Virus record (IMG/VR): IMGVR_UViG_3300018412_000035
Coordinates: 1 to 29,877 of that record
Reading direction: 5' to 3' (one strand)
Length of the DNA: 29,877 bases
From: a virus
Every line of letters starts with the position of its first letter. Position 1 is the stretch's first letter. The translations under genes were made by a program, and so were the position numbers. Shown in pieces: positions 7,836-16,423 of the stretch. Under the pieces are notes generated by a model. The model saw only the letters and a list, made by a program, of their open reading frames with translations. It searched no databases and was not told the DNA's origin.

Positions 7836-8197
7836 TGTCATCGGTAGCTAATTGGTCATACACCGCGACGGCGACAATCTGGCGGCGCATACGCGATGCC
7901 GACGGTAGTGATACCGACGGCGGAGGTCAGCCGTACGGATGGGAAGCGCCGATCGCCATTCTCTGCGACTACCAGGGTGGACTCTCTGCGAAAATCGGTG
8001 ACCTTGGCCGGGAAATCGTGGTCAAAAACACGATATGGACCGAGTACGCAGCGGCGAGGGATGGGGATTCCATTCTTATTGGCGCATCAACCGCGCTGCA
8101 ACCGCCGGACGAGGCCGACGAGATACGGCAGATCGTTCAATTCGCCGATACGTTCGAGCGACTGGCGGATGATTTCGCAATAATCACGGGAGTATAG
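7835..8197 (+). CDS. Head closure / head-tail connector protein
   Basis: The 120-residue product starts at ATG 7835, overlapping the upstream stop as TGATG. It is beta-rich: WSYTATATIWRRI at the N-terminus, IAILCDYQGGLSAKIGDLGREIVVKNTIWTEY (here described as two strands with a glycine turn), then RDGDSILIGAS and a C-terminal DTFERLADDFAI. This fits head-closure connectors of the SPP1 gp16 type, found directly downstream of the gp6/gp15-like adaptor. The role is inferred from order and length. The next gene begins two bases after the stop. Confidence 0.7.
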   Translation: MSSVANWSYTATATIWRRIRDADGSDTDGGGQPYGWEAPIAILCDYQGGLSAKIGDLGREIVVKNTIWTEYAAARDGDSILIGASTALQPPDEADEIRQIVQFADTFERLADDFAIITGV

Positions 8198-8199
8198 GC

Positions 8200-8568
8200 A
8201 TGGGCGCTAAAGTTCGCGGCATCCGCCAGGCCAAGGCCAATCTTGACCGCATCATTAAGGACGTGCATGGGCGCAAGGTTGTGCGCGCGTTGCAGTCGGC
8301 GATGCTTATCGGTAGCGCGCAGGCGGCGCTATATACCCCGATCGACACGTCCACTCTCATCAATAGCCAGTTCCGGGAAATCACTGCTAATGGTGTGCGG
8401 GTGACCGGGCGCGTAGGCTACACGGCTAACTATGCCGTATTCGTTCACGACCCTGAGGTGAAGCAGACCTTCAGGCGCACAACGGCGCAGAAAGAGTTCT
8501 TAACGAAGGGCTTCGAGGATACCCGCAACCAGATAGACGCCGCGGTTAAGAAGGAGCTCGCACTATGA
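8200..8568 (+). CDS. Tail completion / neck protein (HK97 gp10-like)
   Basis: The 122-residue protein begins at ATG 8200. Its plan fits the HK97 gp10-like tail-component family: a helical, basic N-terminus (RQAKANLDRIIKDVHGRKVV), the sequence ALYTPIDTSTLINSQF, which matches the common AP.DTG.L..S motif region of the family, then a strand pair ending GYTANYAVFVHDPE and a terminal helix. Such proteins connect the head-closure ring to the tail tube. The 3' end overlaps the next gene by four bases (ATGA). Confidence 0.78.
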   Translation: MGAKVRGIRQAKANLDRIIKDVHGRKVVRALQSAMLIGSAQAALYTPIDTSTLINSQFREITANGVRVTGRVGYTANYAVFVHDPEVKQTFRRTTAQKEFLTKGFEDTRNQIDAAVKKELAL

Positions 8569-8948
8569 CTCCCCCGATGTACATGCGCCTGAAAGACCTG
8601 TTTATGGAAGAAGGGCTGACCGCGGGGTTTAAGGTGCAATGGCGGCAGTGGCGCGATACCGGGAAGGCAGCCGATCAGTTCATCGTGTTCCGGCCTTCCG
8701 GCGGAACTAATATCGAATACGACCGCGGCGGCGACTGGTATGTGATGGTCGATGTCGTCTCGTCGAAATCGAATCCTGATGCTGCTGATGCCGCGGTGAA
8801 CGCTATCGTTGAATACGTCAGTGCTCAATCCGGTGCCGATGATTGCGTCGGCGCGCTGAGCCTTGTCGGCAACGTTCCGGCGCCAATAACCACCGAAGAG
8901 GGCCGGTTAGTTACCCGACTGCTCATCTCCTGCACATACGGCGAATAG
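8565..8948 (+). CDS. Tail terminator protein
   Basis: The 127-residue protein starts at ATG 8565, coupled by a 4-base overlap to the upstream stop. It has the alpha-beta pattern of lambda U-like tail terminators: N-terminal helix (MYMRLKDLFMEEGL), a strand with FIVFRPSGGTNIEYDRGGDWYV region, then a long helix ADAAVNAIVEYVSAQ and final strands. These proteins form the ring that stops tail polymerisation and binds the neck. Identification is by position just before the tail tube gene and by length. The gene is followed by an intrinsic terminator at 8967. Confidence 0.72.
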   Translation: MTPPMYMRLKDLFMEEGLTAGFKVQWRQWRDTGKAADQFIVFRPSGGTNIEYDRGGDWYVMVDVVSSKSNPDAADAAVNAIVEYVSAQSGADDCVGALSLVGNVPAPITTEEGRLVTRLLISCTYGE

Positions 8949-8966
8949 TCGCCAGAATCACCCATC

Positions 8967-8991
8967 AGGCTGCCATCTGGCGGCCTTTTTT
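8967..8991 (+). terminator. Intrinsic terminator between neck and tail-tube genes
   Basis: AGGCTGCC 8967-8974 pairs with GGCGGCCT 8979-8986 (one G-T pair) around ATCT, followed by six T. The ribosome binding site of the tube gene (GAGAGG) begins about five bases after the T-run. Confidence 0.8.
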
Positions 8992-9006
8992 ATTTGAGAG
9001 GCATAC

Positions 9007-9771
9007 ATGCAAGGCTGCGCTAATGATACCGGCAAGCTGATTGGGAAGGCGGCCGTGCTCCGCATGGCTATGGGCTGTGCGGATACGGTCCCTGCGCTTT
9101 CTGAATGGAAACGCCTGGGGGCGTTGACGACTAAGGGCTTCGACTACTCCATGAATACCGTCACCTCTGAGGCTGACGATACGAAAGGTCTGGTGGAGAA
9201 CCTGGTTAACAACATGGACTTCACCATCTCTGGGGAAGGTGAGTTCCGCAAAAAGGATAAAACGACTGAAATCGGCGCCATCGCTATCTCGAAATATATT
9301 TTCGATGAAGTGCAGGCGGGCCGCCAGCCGACGATCTGGGTTCGCTTCGACTTTACTGGCGAAGACGCCGGCACCTACATCATGGGGTATTTCAACACCA
9401 CTTCATGGTCTGGTGACTTCGGTACTTCCGACATCTCGACCTTCTCCGGTGAGTGGAAAGTTGCCGACGCGGATACCGTGGTATTTGAAGTTGCTCCGCC
9501 GGCGCTGGCGTTCACCACGAACCTGGCACCGACTAAATCCGTTGCTACCGGCTCCGCTCTTAACATGCCGGTGGTGGTTGAAGGCGGCACGTCTCCATAC
9601 ACCTACGTGTGGAAAAAAGACGGCTCCGTCGTCAGCGGGCAAACCACTGCAACGTTTAACAAAGCGAGCGCCGTGTCTGGAGACGCCGGGGTTTACACCT
9701 GTGAGGTCACCGACTCCTCAGCGACGCCAGTCAAAATTACCTCAGTGGCATGCACGGTCACGATCAGCTAA
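9007..9771 (+). CDS. Major tail tube protein with C-terminal Ig-like domain
   Basis: The 254-residue protein is the probable tail tube subunit. Residues 1-160 show tube-protein character: GKAAVLRMAMGCADTVP, TTKGFDYSMNTVTSEADDTKG (split by a turn) and a strand-rich part ending SGEWKVADADTVVFEV. Residues about 165-254 form an added Ig-like domain of the I-set/Big type: a strand pair, GGTSPYTYVWKKDGSVVSG, then SGDAGVYTCEVTDSS with the classic D.G.Y.C motif and a final TVTIS strand. Many siphovirus tube proteins carry such domains exposed on the tail surface. ATG 9007 has GAGAGG upstream. The gene is separated from its neighbours by a terminator upstream and a hairpin downstream. Confidence 0.87.
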   Translation: MQGCANDTGKLIGKAAVLRMAMGCADTVPALSEWKRLGALTTKGFDYSMNTVTSEADDTKGLVENLVNNMDFTISGEGEFRKKDKTTEIGAIAISKYIFDEVQAGRQPTIWVRFDFTGEDAGTYIMGYFNTTSWSGDFGTSDISTFSGEWKVADADTVVFEVAPPALAFTTNLAPTKSVATGSALNMPVVVEGGTSPYTYVWKKDGSVVSGQTTATFNKASAVSGDAGVYTCEVTDSSATPVKITSVACTVTIS

Positions 9772-9790
9772 CCACGTCGTGAATAGTACA

Positions 9791-9809
9791 AAGGGCGTTC
9801 TGCGCCCTT
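9791..9809 (+). other. Hairpin downstream of tail tube gene
   Basis: AAGGGCG 9791-9797 pairs with CGCCCTT 9803-9809 around a five-base loop. No T-run follows, so it may protect or attenuate the transcript rather than terminate it. Confidence 0.45.
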
Positions 9810-9830
9810 GATACTGTTTATGGAGCGACT

Positions 9831-10535
9831 ATGACCCCCATTAAAGAATTAGGTGAGTGCCTTATCGGTACCGATGACCGGGAATTCTTTTTCCGACCGT
9901 CGTTTCGCAACATGGCGCGCATCGGCGAGCCAGAGGAAATCGTTCAGACGTTCTATGACCTGTGCAACGATGAGGCTACCCCACTAATACAGCGCGCGGC
10001 CGAGGCCTATATACGTGACGAATACAGCCGCCTTCCTGATTGTGTGCTGCGATATATCCAGAGCGGACTGCTGACCCGCAAAGCCATAATGGCAGCGCAT
10101 ACGGTGCTTACGGCATGCTGCGATGACGACATTGGCGCGCTGGTTGGTTGGATGAAGTCTGGGAAGACCCGTAAGCGTGGCTTTGTCTGGCGCCCGGGCA
10201 GCATGCCGCCGGAGAACATGGTCATCATCGCGCGAAACCTGATGATGCACGGCATCGTCGGCAAGGCGAAGGTGCGTAAGCTTCAGCGCTACGAAACGAA
10301 CGAGACCACCTCGGAATTCCGCGCAACTGACTACATCATGGCGGCCCGCAACCATTTCGGCATAAGCCGGGATGAGGCCGAAAACCTGACGATGACGGAA
10401 TTTGCAATACTTCTCAACGCCAAATACCCGAACCAGAAAGGCTTTACGCGCGAAGAGTACGACACGGTTATGGACGAAGACGATCGCCGGTGGCAGGCGA
10501 TGATGGATAAAGAGCGAACCAGTAAAGACAGCTAA
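9831..10535 (+). CDS. Tail assembly protein (DUF6246-like, lambda G position)
   Basis: The 234-residue protein starts at ATG 9831 with GGAG upstream. It lies between the tail tube gene and the tape measure gene, where lambda-like phages encode tail assembly chaperones. It is largely helical and charged; recognisable segments are FFFRPSFRNMARIGEPEEIV near the N-terminus, a cysteine-containing HTVLTACCDDDIGALVGWM in the middle, and a helical C-terminus (DEAENLTMTEFAILLNAKYP, then DRRWQAMMDKE). This matches the DUF6246 type as I remember it. I saw no canonical slippery heptamer near the stop and no extension in another frame, so a lambda-like G/GT frameshift product is not supported. Confidence 0.7.
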   Translation: MTPIKELGECLIGTDDREFFFRPSFRNMARIGEPEEIVQTFYDLCNDEATPLIQRAAEAYIRDEYSRLPDCVLRYIQSGLLTRKAIMAAHTVLTACCDDDIGALVGWMKSGKTRKRGFVWRPGSMPPENMVIIARNLMMHGIVGKAKVRKLQRYETNETTSEFRATDYIMAARNHFGISRDEAENLTMTEFAILLNAKYPNQKGFTREEYDTVMDEDDRRWQAMMDKERTSKDS

Positions 10536-10646
10536 AGGACCTCGGATCAGGACTGTTATTTTTATAGATTGCTAGTCCAACTCTTTATGCACACTTCACG
10601 TATTTATGGTTAAAATAGTCGATTCTTAACCTGGCTTGAGGCATAG

Positions 10647-11186
10647 ATGCTTACAATTGAAGAGATAGGCCAATCTGTCCGTAATAACATTCAACTCGTA
10701 TTGGATAATTTCGGATTGCCTCTAGCTGTCGGTCCTATAAGTGATGAGGATTACAAAGTTCTCTCTGGCGGCTTTGGAGAGTTGGAATGGGACTACGTCC
10801 TTGCTACGCATGGAAACTCTCCCGAGCGTTATGAATTTTGTATCAAGTTGGTCAACCATGAGGTGATGGAAAGCGTTCCATCAGGGGCAGCTTTGTGTAT
10901 CTTCGGGGTTGAAGAGCACACATTCAGCATCCATATGATTGAAAGCTTTGTAAGAGATGATGCAGAGCACCCACTTAAAGGTCGTATGGTTCTTATCACG
11001 TTAATGAGTGCATATTTGTTCTGTATGGCTGTAGAATGCCCAACCGTACGCATCATTGAACCTGTTCCAGAGCTGCTTGGTTTCTACGGAAGCTTTGGAT
11101 TTAACATGTTATCATGCGGGTATATCATGGAAGCAGACCTTTCTGATATTGAAGATGTGTTCAACAAATTCGCACAATTAAGCTAG
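10647..11186 (+). CDS. GNAT-like accessory protein (putative acyltransferase)
   Basis: The 179-residue protein starts at ATG 10647 with TTGAGG six bases upstream. Its codons are visibly AT-richer than those of the flanking structural genes, which marks it as an accessory insertion. The C-terminal half fits an N-acetyltransferase fold: PLKGRMVLITLMSAYLFCM resembles the acetyl-CoA-binding helix region, followed by a strand (CPTVRIIEP) and PELLGFYGSFGF, close to the common LY...GF motif B. The pyrophosphate-binding glycine pattern is not clearly conserved, so activity is uncertain. It interrupts the usual step from tail assembly gene to tape measure. It could modify a host or phage protein, or be a degenerate GNAT; substrate unknown. 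Confidence 0.6.
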   Translation: MLTIEEIGQSVRNNIQLVLDNFGLPLAVGPISDEDYKVLSGGFGELEWDYVLATHGNSPERYEFCIKLVNHEVMESVPSGAALCIFGVEEHTFSIHMIESFVRDDAEHPLKGRMVLITLMSAYLFCMAVECPTVRIIEPVPELLGFYGSFGFNMLSCGYIMEADLSDIEDVFNKFAQLS

Positions 11187-11369
11187 ACGGGATCCCGTTA
11201 CAGGTTGTACGATGTGTCACCCCTTACCTTTCAGGTAATGAGGGTTATCAATACAGACGGCAATCTGAAGTTGATAGTACTGATTGGTATACCCGATTGG
11301 TAATGAGTAGAGGCAACAACTACTCTTAATTTGAAAGTTAGAGACACACTACAAGTCTCCGAGGTACTT

Positions 11370-11543
11370 ATGAAAGCTCAAAAAGCAACCAAGCCAGAAG
11401 TTAAATTCGACACTATGAAAGCATTCGCAGGAATGGGTGCTGCTGTTGAAGTGCTGATGAAGGCTGCGCCTAACGCGTTTACCCATGCAACCATCGTGGG
11501 TAAAGAACAGCAAGGTAAGCCGCGTCGCCGCAAGGCAGCATGA
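11370..11543 (+). CDS. Small basic hypothetical protein
   Basis: A 57-residue frame from ATG 11370 (an in-frame TTG at 11331 would add 13 residues) has GAGG about eight bases upstream. The product has a short amphipathic helix (DTMKAFAGMGAAVEVLMKA) and a strongly basic end (GKPRRRKAA). I do not recognise it. A clear intrinsic terminator follows 20 bases after the stop, which supports a real transcription unit. Its place between the DUF6246-like gene and the tape measure would also fit a reduced second tail chaperone, but no sequence evidence favours that. Confidence 0.5.
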   Translation: MKAQKATKPEVKFDTMKAFAGMGAAVEVLMKAAPNAFTHATIVGKEQQGKPRRRKAA

Positions 11544-11563
11544 TCCTAGCTGGTGCTTTTTGG

Positions 11564-11587
11564 AACCCGCCATTTGGCGGGTTTTTT
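11564..11587 (+). terminator. Intrinsic terminator after small basic protein gene
   Basis: AACCCGCC 11564-11571 pairs perfectly with GGCGGGTT 11576-11583 around ATTT, followed by a T-run. It separates the + strand unit from the opposing gene ending at 11604. Confidence 0.85.
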
Positions 11588-11603
11588 GATTTCTGGTCCT
11601 TGC

Positions 11604-12071
11604 TCACTTCCCAATCAGCGCTGATAATCCTGCGGTAGTCACGGCTTGTACCACGGCTTTAATGGCTTCCGTCGACATTTCGCCGAGGGTTGATTTGGCC
11701 TTTTCCTTCTGCTCATCGTTCATGTTTGAAATTGCAATGAGGTCCTCCAGGACGACAACAGCATCACGATGAAACTTGATGGTCTGGACGTTCAAGATTG
11801 CAGAGAGGCCGCCATCTTGTTGAATGAAGTCAATACCCTTAGCAGTAATAATAATCGCTCCGGGGTTTATGCTATAGCCGTTAAGGTGATGCCGTAACCC
11901 GCTGTGAATCAGCTCGTGTTCTTCGAGGTAAAGCAGGTTTGCTACAAAGGTATCATCACTATCAAACATTGATTTCAACTCAACATATGCATTGTTTTGC
12001 AGATGGTTTGGGTAAGCATTAAACAGTATCTGGAGAAGCTCTTTTTGCTTTTCCCTTTCAAGTTTTATCAT
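11604..12071 (-). CDS. Accessory protein of unknown function on opposite strand
   Basis: The 155-residue product is read against the late operon. ATG 12071 is preferred over TTG 12077, with a GGGA-containing ribosome binding site seven bases upstream. The N-terminus (REKQKELLQILFNAYPNHL, then FVANLLYLEEHELIHSGL and ITAKGIDFI) resembles a winged-helix fold with the common ITAKG wing motif. The C-terminal about 35 residues are Ala/Thr-rich and hydrophobic (EAIKAVVQAVTTAGLSALIG), which could be a membrane-seeking or packing helix. Independent strand, AT-rich codons and position in the island suggest a gene expressed in the lysogen, for example in exclusion or stress response; that is inference. 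Confidence 0.68.
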   Translation of the reverse strand: MIKLEREKQKELLQILFNAYPNHLQNNAYVELKSMFDSDDTFVANLLYLEEHELIHSGLRHHLNGYSINPGAIIITAKGIDFIQQDGGLSAILNVQTIKFHRDAVVVLEDLIAISNMNDEQKEKAKSTLGEMSTEAIKAVVQAVTTAGLSALIGK

Positions 12072-12164
12072 TTTCAATCCCGTAAGTTGTTTTTGCTCAG
12101 GAACAAGAAAAGTCTACTATAGCTTGAATTTTGCCATGGGAAATAGCGTTCCAATGACACTCTT

Positions 12165-12193
12165 TTGTCGTTCCCCCGCATCCCTGCTACGAT
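12165..12193 (+). promoter_or_regulatory. Probable sigma70 promoter for lipoprotein gene
   Basis: TTGTCG at 12165-12170 and TACGAT at 12188-12193 are separated by exactly 17 bases, close to the consensus, and lie 31 bases before the lipoprotein ATG. This would allow expression in the lysogen independent of late transcription. Confidence 0.6.
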
Positions 12194-12224
12194 TGCCGCA
12201 TCATTTACTGATGGGGATAGGGAT

Positions 12225-12629
12225 ATGAAAAAGATTTTATTGGCAGCGGTTTTAGCCGCGTCGTCGTTTGTTATTGCTGGATGCGCACCAAAGCCACCTT
12301 CTCAAGTGGCAATATCAACTGCAAATTACGGCACCTTGCCGACTGATTATCAGCAGCAAATTAAAAATCACATGACATCCATTCTGAAAGACCCGGAGTC
12401 AGCCAGATATACGTTTGAGCCTCCATTCAAAGGTTATTCGCAAGATGGCTCCCTTTCTTCAACGGGTGGTGGTGTAACGTATGGTCAAGTCGTTGGTGTG
12501 CAGGTCAATGCCAAAAACAGTTATGGTGGTTACACAGGGAATCAGCTTTATGTGTTCATGTTCGCCAATGGCGTCATGTACGACTCTACGGCAAACTTTC
12601 AATATGGCCGTGTAAAGCGAGCACCTTAA
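12225..12629 (+). CDS. Small prophage lipoprotein
   Basis: The 134-residue protein starts at ATG 12225, chosen because it begins a textbook lipoprotein signal: MKK, a hydrophobic stretch (ILLAAVLAASSFV) and the lipobox IAGC with Cys at residue 20 (approximately). The mature part is polar: QQIKNHMTSILKDPESARY, then Gly/Tyr-rich strands (GYSQDG, GGVTYGQVVGVQV, GGYTGNQLYVFMF). After the Cys comes Ala rather than Asp, so outer-membrane sorting is expected. A good promoter sits just upstream and an intrinsic terminator just downstream, making this a self-contained moron. Phage lipoproteins of this type may alter the host surface or block superinfection; no specific role can be read from the sequence. 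Confidence 0.8.
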   Translation: MKKILLAAVLAASSFVIAGCAPKPPSQVAISTANYGTLPTDYQQQIKNHMTSILKDPESARYTFEPPFKGYSQDGSLSSTGGGVTYGQVVGVQVNAKNSYGGYTGNQLYVFMFANGVMYDSTANFQYGRVKRAP

Positions 12630-12643
12630 AGATAAATAATAAC

Positions 12644-12667
12644 AACCTCGCTCCGGCGGGGTTTTTT
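12644..12667 (+). terminator. Intrinsic terminator after lipoprotein gene
   Basis: AACCTCGC 12644-12651 pairs with GCGGGGTT 12656-12663 (one G-T pair) around TCCG, followed by six T. The tape measure ribosome binding site (GGAGAAAGG) begins about eight bases later. Confidence 0.85.
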
Positions 12668-12684
12668 ATTGCCCGGAGAAAGGT

Positions 12685-15600
12685 ATGGCAGAGAACGCTG
12701 GCAGCATTTATTACGACATTGAGATGGATGTGCAAGGTCTGCTGACTTCGCAGCAGCGTGTAAATCAGCGCCTTGATCTGATGGAGCGTGGCTTTGATAA
12801 AACAACACGTTCTATTGATACTACAGAGCGATCGATGTCGAGTTTATCGCGCGTAGCTGTTGGACTTACTGCTGCTCTTTCCGTTCAGCAGGTGGCTGAA
12901 TATGCTGATGCATGGGCGACAGTAAACAATAAACTCTCAAACTCAGTAAGGCCGACAGAACAATTAGCTGATGTAACTCAGCGTGTATTTGATGTTACTC
13001 AGGCAACCAGAAGCAGCCTTGATGCTACGGCAACACTTTACGCCAGACTGGAAAGAGGGACGCGGCAGTACAATACGTCGGCTGCAGATCTGGCCAAGCT
13101 CACGACAATCATTAACCAGGGGTTTGTTGTTTCCGGTGCCACAGCTCAGGAGGCTGAGAACGCAATCATTCAGCTATCCCAAGGCATTGCTTCTGGCGTT
13201 CTGAGGGGGGAGGAATTCAACTCAGTAGCCGAGCAAGGCAGCCGTCTCATGGTTGCACTGGCTGATTCTTTAGGTGTTGGAATCGGCGAACTGCGGGCGA
13301 TGGCTGCGCAAGGGAAGTTGACCACCGACGTTGTGGTGAATGGGCTTCTTTCTCAGGGGACTGTAATCGGTGCTGAATTTGCCAACACAACTACGACTAT
13401 CAGCCAGGCTCTTCAGGTTGCTGGCAACAACATCACTAAGTTTTTTGGTGAAAATTCTACGGTTAAAACAGGCGCGGCAATTTTCAGTGATGCAGTCGTC
13501 ACCATCAGTGAAAATATTGGCGGACTGAGCGCGTTGCTGACTGGTGTCGCGGCTATTCTTGGGAGTCGGTATGTCGGCGCCTTAACTATGGCCACTGCGG
13601 CTAAAATCAAAGCAGCTGCCGCATCTCGCACGCTTTCAGCAGAAGAATCATTAGCGGCTCAGGCTGCCGCGAATAAAGCAGCGGCAGACCTCAGGGCTGC
13701 AGCGGTCGCAAAAGAACGGGCCTTGGATGAGATAAGGCTCGCAGAAATGATGCGGCTTACTGCTATCAGCGAAACCAACGCTGCGGCAGCTGAACAGCGC
13801 TTGTCCGTTGCAAGGGTTGCGGCTGCCGGTGCGGTTGATAATTATAATCGAGCACTGGCGGCAAACAGGGCTGCTCAAATTGCTCTCTCATCTGGTGCCA
13901 GCCTGGCTAGCAGGGCTCTCGGGTTAATTGGTGGGCCTGCCGGAGCGGCAATGCTTGCTGCTAGTGCAATCCTTTACTTTTCACAGCGCGCAAAAGAGGC
14001 CAGGAATGACGCTAATGTCCTTGCAGATAGCGTTAACGATCTGAGCTCAAAATTCCAGACGATGTCGCATACAGAGCTGGCGGCAACGATAGGAAAGCTA
14101 AGCCAAAGCCTGCCTGAATTAAGTGACGCGGTATCTGACGCACAAAAGGAATTCAATGACGCGACATCTGCTGTCCAGCGACAACAGAGAGAAATTGCAA
14201 ACTGGGGTACGAATACAACGAGAGGGCGGCAGGCTGCCGAGGCACTTGGCGGCGCACAGGATAACCTAGCTATAGCCACCCTTGAGCTGGAGAAGGCCCA
14301 GAACAGGCTAAGCCAGACCCAAAACGCTATTAACATTGGTCGCGCTACGCTGAACGGAACGATGAAGCAAGGTATTGATTTGCTCCGCAGGGATGGACAG
14401 GAAGCGGGAATTGCTGCCGGCATGATGAGCAAGTTGGGAGATATGATTAATTTTGCTGCCAAGGCAAAAGACAAATTCAACTCCAGCAGCCTCATGGTTG
14501 AACGCCCGAAAGATGTTCAGGAGTATCTGGATAAGCTACAGGATCAGGTAACACTTCAGAGCGAACTTAATGACAGGAAGCGAGCGCAATTAAGGGCTGA
14601 GCAGGATATTAGGAAACTCGGTGGATCAGAGGCGGATGTTAACCTTGCTCGTGACAGGGCCGCCGCTGAATTTGATGCTCAACAGGCGCAGCAAAACAAT
14701 AAAAAGGCCACCAAGGACGCAACCGCGGAGGCTAAGAAAGCTGAAACTCAAGAGCAACGGAACGTGAAAGTTCTTGAAGAATATAGCCAAAAAGCAAATT
14801 TATCGGCTGACTCAACAAGCGACCTTTCACGCGAGCAGGCGATTCTTGCAGCAAAGCAGAAGTTAACAAATGCCACGCCACAGCAGATTGCACAGGTTGA
14901 GCGTGATGCTGCGGCCGCTTGGGATAAAGTTGCTGCGCTTAAGGCGCAGAATGCAGTCCCAATCCTAAAAGAGAATGCTGATTACGCCGCTGAGAGAAAG
15001 GCGCTTGATAGTCTGAAAGACCAAAAAGATACCAATGGTCAGCTTATAATTTCTCAAGAGCAATATAATCAGGCTAGCGAGGAGTTAGAACAGAAGCACC
15101 AGGTCGCTTTAGCAAAAATACGTGCAGGGCAGGTGGTGACACCACAGCAACAGGCTCAAGGTGAGGTAGATCCGGTGCGACGCCTTGCCAACCAGCACGC
15201 TCAAGAATTAGCGCTCATCCAACAGTTTGAAACCCAAAAGGGCCAGATCACTGCTAATGGACTTGCATTGATGAATGCTGCTAATACTCAGTACGAGCAG
15301 CAGCGTATCGCGGCTCAGTGGGCGCTCTTCACTCAGCAAAGCATCGGTTATGAAGCTTTGGGCGCTGCGGTTGATGCGTTTGGTAGTCAAGCATCCAATG
15401 CGTTAACTGGAGTAATAACGGGCAGTATGTCAGCTAACGACGCACTCCGCTCAATCGGCAATACCATTCTGAACGACGTAATTGATACGTTCGTGCAAAT
15501 GGGTATCCAACAAGCCAAATCCGCCATCATGGGTGCAACAGCTCAGAATGCGGCGATAGCTACCACGACCGCGGCGCAGGTAGGTGGCCTTGCCACTACC

Positions 15601-16173
15601 ACTGCGGCGAGCACAGCCTCTGCCGGTACGACAATGGCCGCATGGCTTCCTGCTGCTCTGGTTGCATCTGTGGGCTCGTTTGGTGCAGCGGCTATCATCG
15701 GTGGTGCTGCGCTGGTTGGCGCGTTTGCTCTAACTAAAGCGCTGGGCCGTAAGAATGGTGGCCCTGTAACTGCGGGCAGTGTCTATCCGGTCGGTGAGGG
15801 GAACCTTCCTGAATTCATGCAGACCAGCAAAGGCCTGTTCATGATTCCAGGTGATAGCGGGAAGGTATTCAGTAACAAAGAGGTTACTGGTTCTCCGAGT
15901 ATCAAAAAGGCATCGACCGGTAGTGAGTATCAAAGCCAAAAAAGCGATTCGGGTAATGTTTCTGGAATATCGAACTCAAACCAGGGGTTAAACGTGCAGG
16001 TGGTCATCAACAATCAGGTGTCGAACGCTAAGCCTCAATACATGGGGGCTAATCAGGTTGATGGTAACTATATAATTGAGTTTCTGGTTTCTGATGCAGA
16101 GCGTAACGGACCATATATCAGTACGCTACAATCGACGTTTGGAGTATCTCGCAGAGCAAATGGGGACTTTTGA
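12685..16173 (+). CDS. Tail tape measure protein
   Basis: The 1162-residue protein is the longest in the window and sets tail length; it also likely takes part in DNA passage. ATG 12685 follows GGAGAAAGG. The N-terminal about 50 residues are coiled; residues about 60-260 match the TMP_2 tape-measure domain (NSVRPTEQLADVTQRVFDV, GFVVSGATAQEAENAIIQLS, then SGVLRGEEFNSVAEQGSRLM). Residues about 310-410 and 470-860 are Ala/Gln/Glu-rich coiled-coil. Hydrophobic Gly/Ala-rich segments occur near residues 405-435 and 985-1025 (AALVASVGSFGAAAIIGGAA), possible membrane-spanning parts. The C-terminus has a GGPVTAGSVYPVGEGN segment typical of the family. Length would predict a tail somewhat longer than that of lambda if the usual scaling of about 0.15 nm per residue applies. 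The stop overlaps the next ATG. Confidence 0.95.
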   Translation: MAENAGSIYYDIEMDVQGLLTSQQRVNQRLDLMERGFDKTTRSIDTTERSMSSLSRVAVGLTAALSVQQVAEYADAWATVNNKLSNSVRPTEQLADVTQRVFDVTQATRSSLDATATLYARLERGTRQYNTSAADLAKLTTIINQGFVVSGATAQEAENAIIQLSQGIASGVLRGEEFNSVAEQGSRLMVALADSLGVGIGELRAMAAQGKLTTDVVVNGLLSQGTVIGAEFANTTTTISQALQVAGNNITKFFGENSTVKTGAAIFSDAVVTISENIGGLSALLTGVAAILGSRYVGALTMATAAKIKAAAASRTLSAEESLAAQAAANKAAADLRAAAVAKERALDEIRLAEMMRLTAISETNAAAAEQRLSVARVAAAGAVDNYNRALAANRAAQIALSSGASLASRALGLIGGPAGAAMLAASAILYFSQRAKEARNDANVLADSVNDLSSKFQTMSHTELAATIGKLSQSLPELSDAVSDAQKEFNDATSAVQRQQREIANWGTNTTRGRQAAEALGGAQDNLAIATLELEKAQNRLSQTQNAINIGRATLNGTMKQGIDLLRRDGQEAGIAAGMMSKLGDMINFAAKAKDKFNSSSLMVERPKDVQEYLDKLQDQVTLQSELNDRKRAQLRAEQDIRKLGGSEADVNLARDRAAAEFDAQQAQQNNKKATKDATAEAKKAETQEQRNVKVLEEYSQKANLSADSTSDLSREQAILAAKQKLTNATPQQIAQVERDAAAAWDKVAALKAQNAVPILKENADYAAERKALDSLKDQKDTNGQLIISQEQYNQASEELEQKHQVALAKIRAGQVVTPQQQAQGEVDPVRRLANQHAQELALIQQFETQKGQITANGLALMNAANTQYEQQRIAAQWALFTQQSIGYEALGAAVDAFGSQASNALTGVITGSMSANDALRSIGNTILNDVIDTFVQMGIQQAKSAIMGATAQNAAIATTTAAQVGGLATTTAASTASAGTTMAAWLPAALVASVGSFGAAAIIGGAALVGAFALTKALGRKNGGPVTAGSVYPVGEGNLPEFMQTSKGLFMIPGDSGKVFSNKEVTGSPSIKKASTGSEYQSQKSDSGNVSGISNSNQGLNVQVVINNQVSNAKPQYMGANQVDGNYIIEFLVSDAERNGPYISTLQSTFGVSRRANGDF

Positions 16174-16418
16174 TGGATGAAATAAAGAGGTTTTCAGGGC
16201 CAGTAGACGGATACAGTATGGGTATTGATGTTGGTAAAACAACAATATTCCGATACAACAGGCTGGTAAAGTTTAGGCTTGAACTGACTAACGGCACGAT
16301 CGTGGAAGGAATCATTCCGGCCAATTCGGAATTTAAGGTTACGCCTCAGGATGGGGATATCAAAAAATTCGATGTCATAATCGAAGATATTCCTAAGTCG
16401 CCACAAGTTGTCGAATAG
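16173..16418 (+). CDS. Small tail-module protein, function unknown
   Basis: The 81-residue product starts at ATG 16173, overlapping the tape measure stop by one base (TGATG), so translation is coupled. It is predicted mostly beta: GYSMGIDVGKTTIFRYN, VKFRLELTNGTIVEGIIP, and DIKKFDVIIEDIP. No motif or family is recognised. Its coupling to the tape measure gene suggests a role in tail assembly, but it could be an accessory gene. An intrinsic terminator follows within six bases of the stop. Confidence 0.65.
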   Translation: MDEIKRFSGPVDGYSMGIDVGKTTIFRYNRLVKFRLELTNGTIVEGIIPANSEFKVTPQDGDIKKFDVIIEDIPKSPQVVE

Positions 16419-16423
16419 AAACC

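Noticed and set aside
10450-10646. Lambda-type programmed frameshift producing a G-T tail chaperone fusion
   Set aside because: No canonical slippery heptamer is visible near the stop at 10535 and no suitable continuing frame follows.
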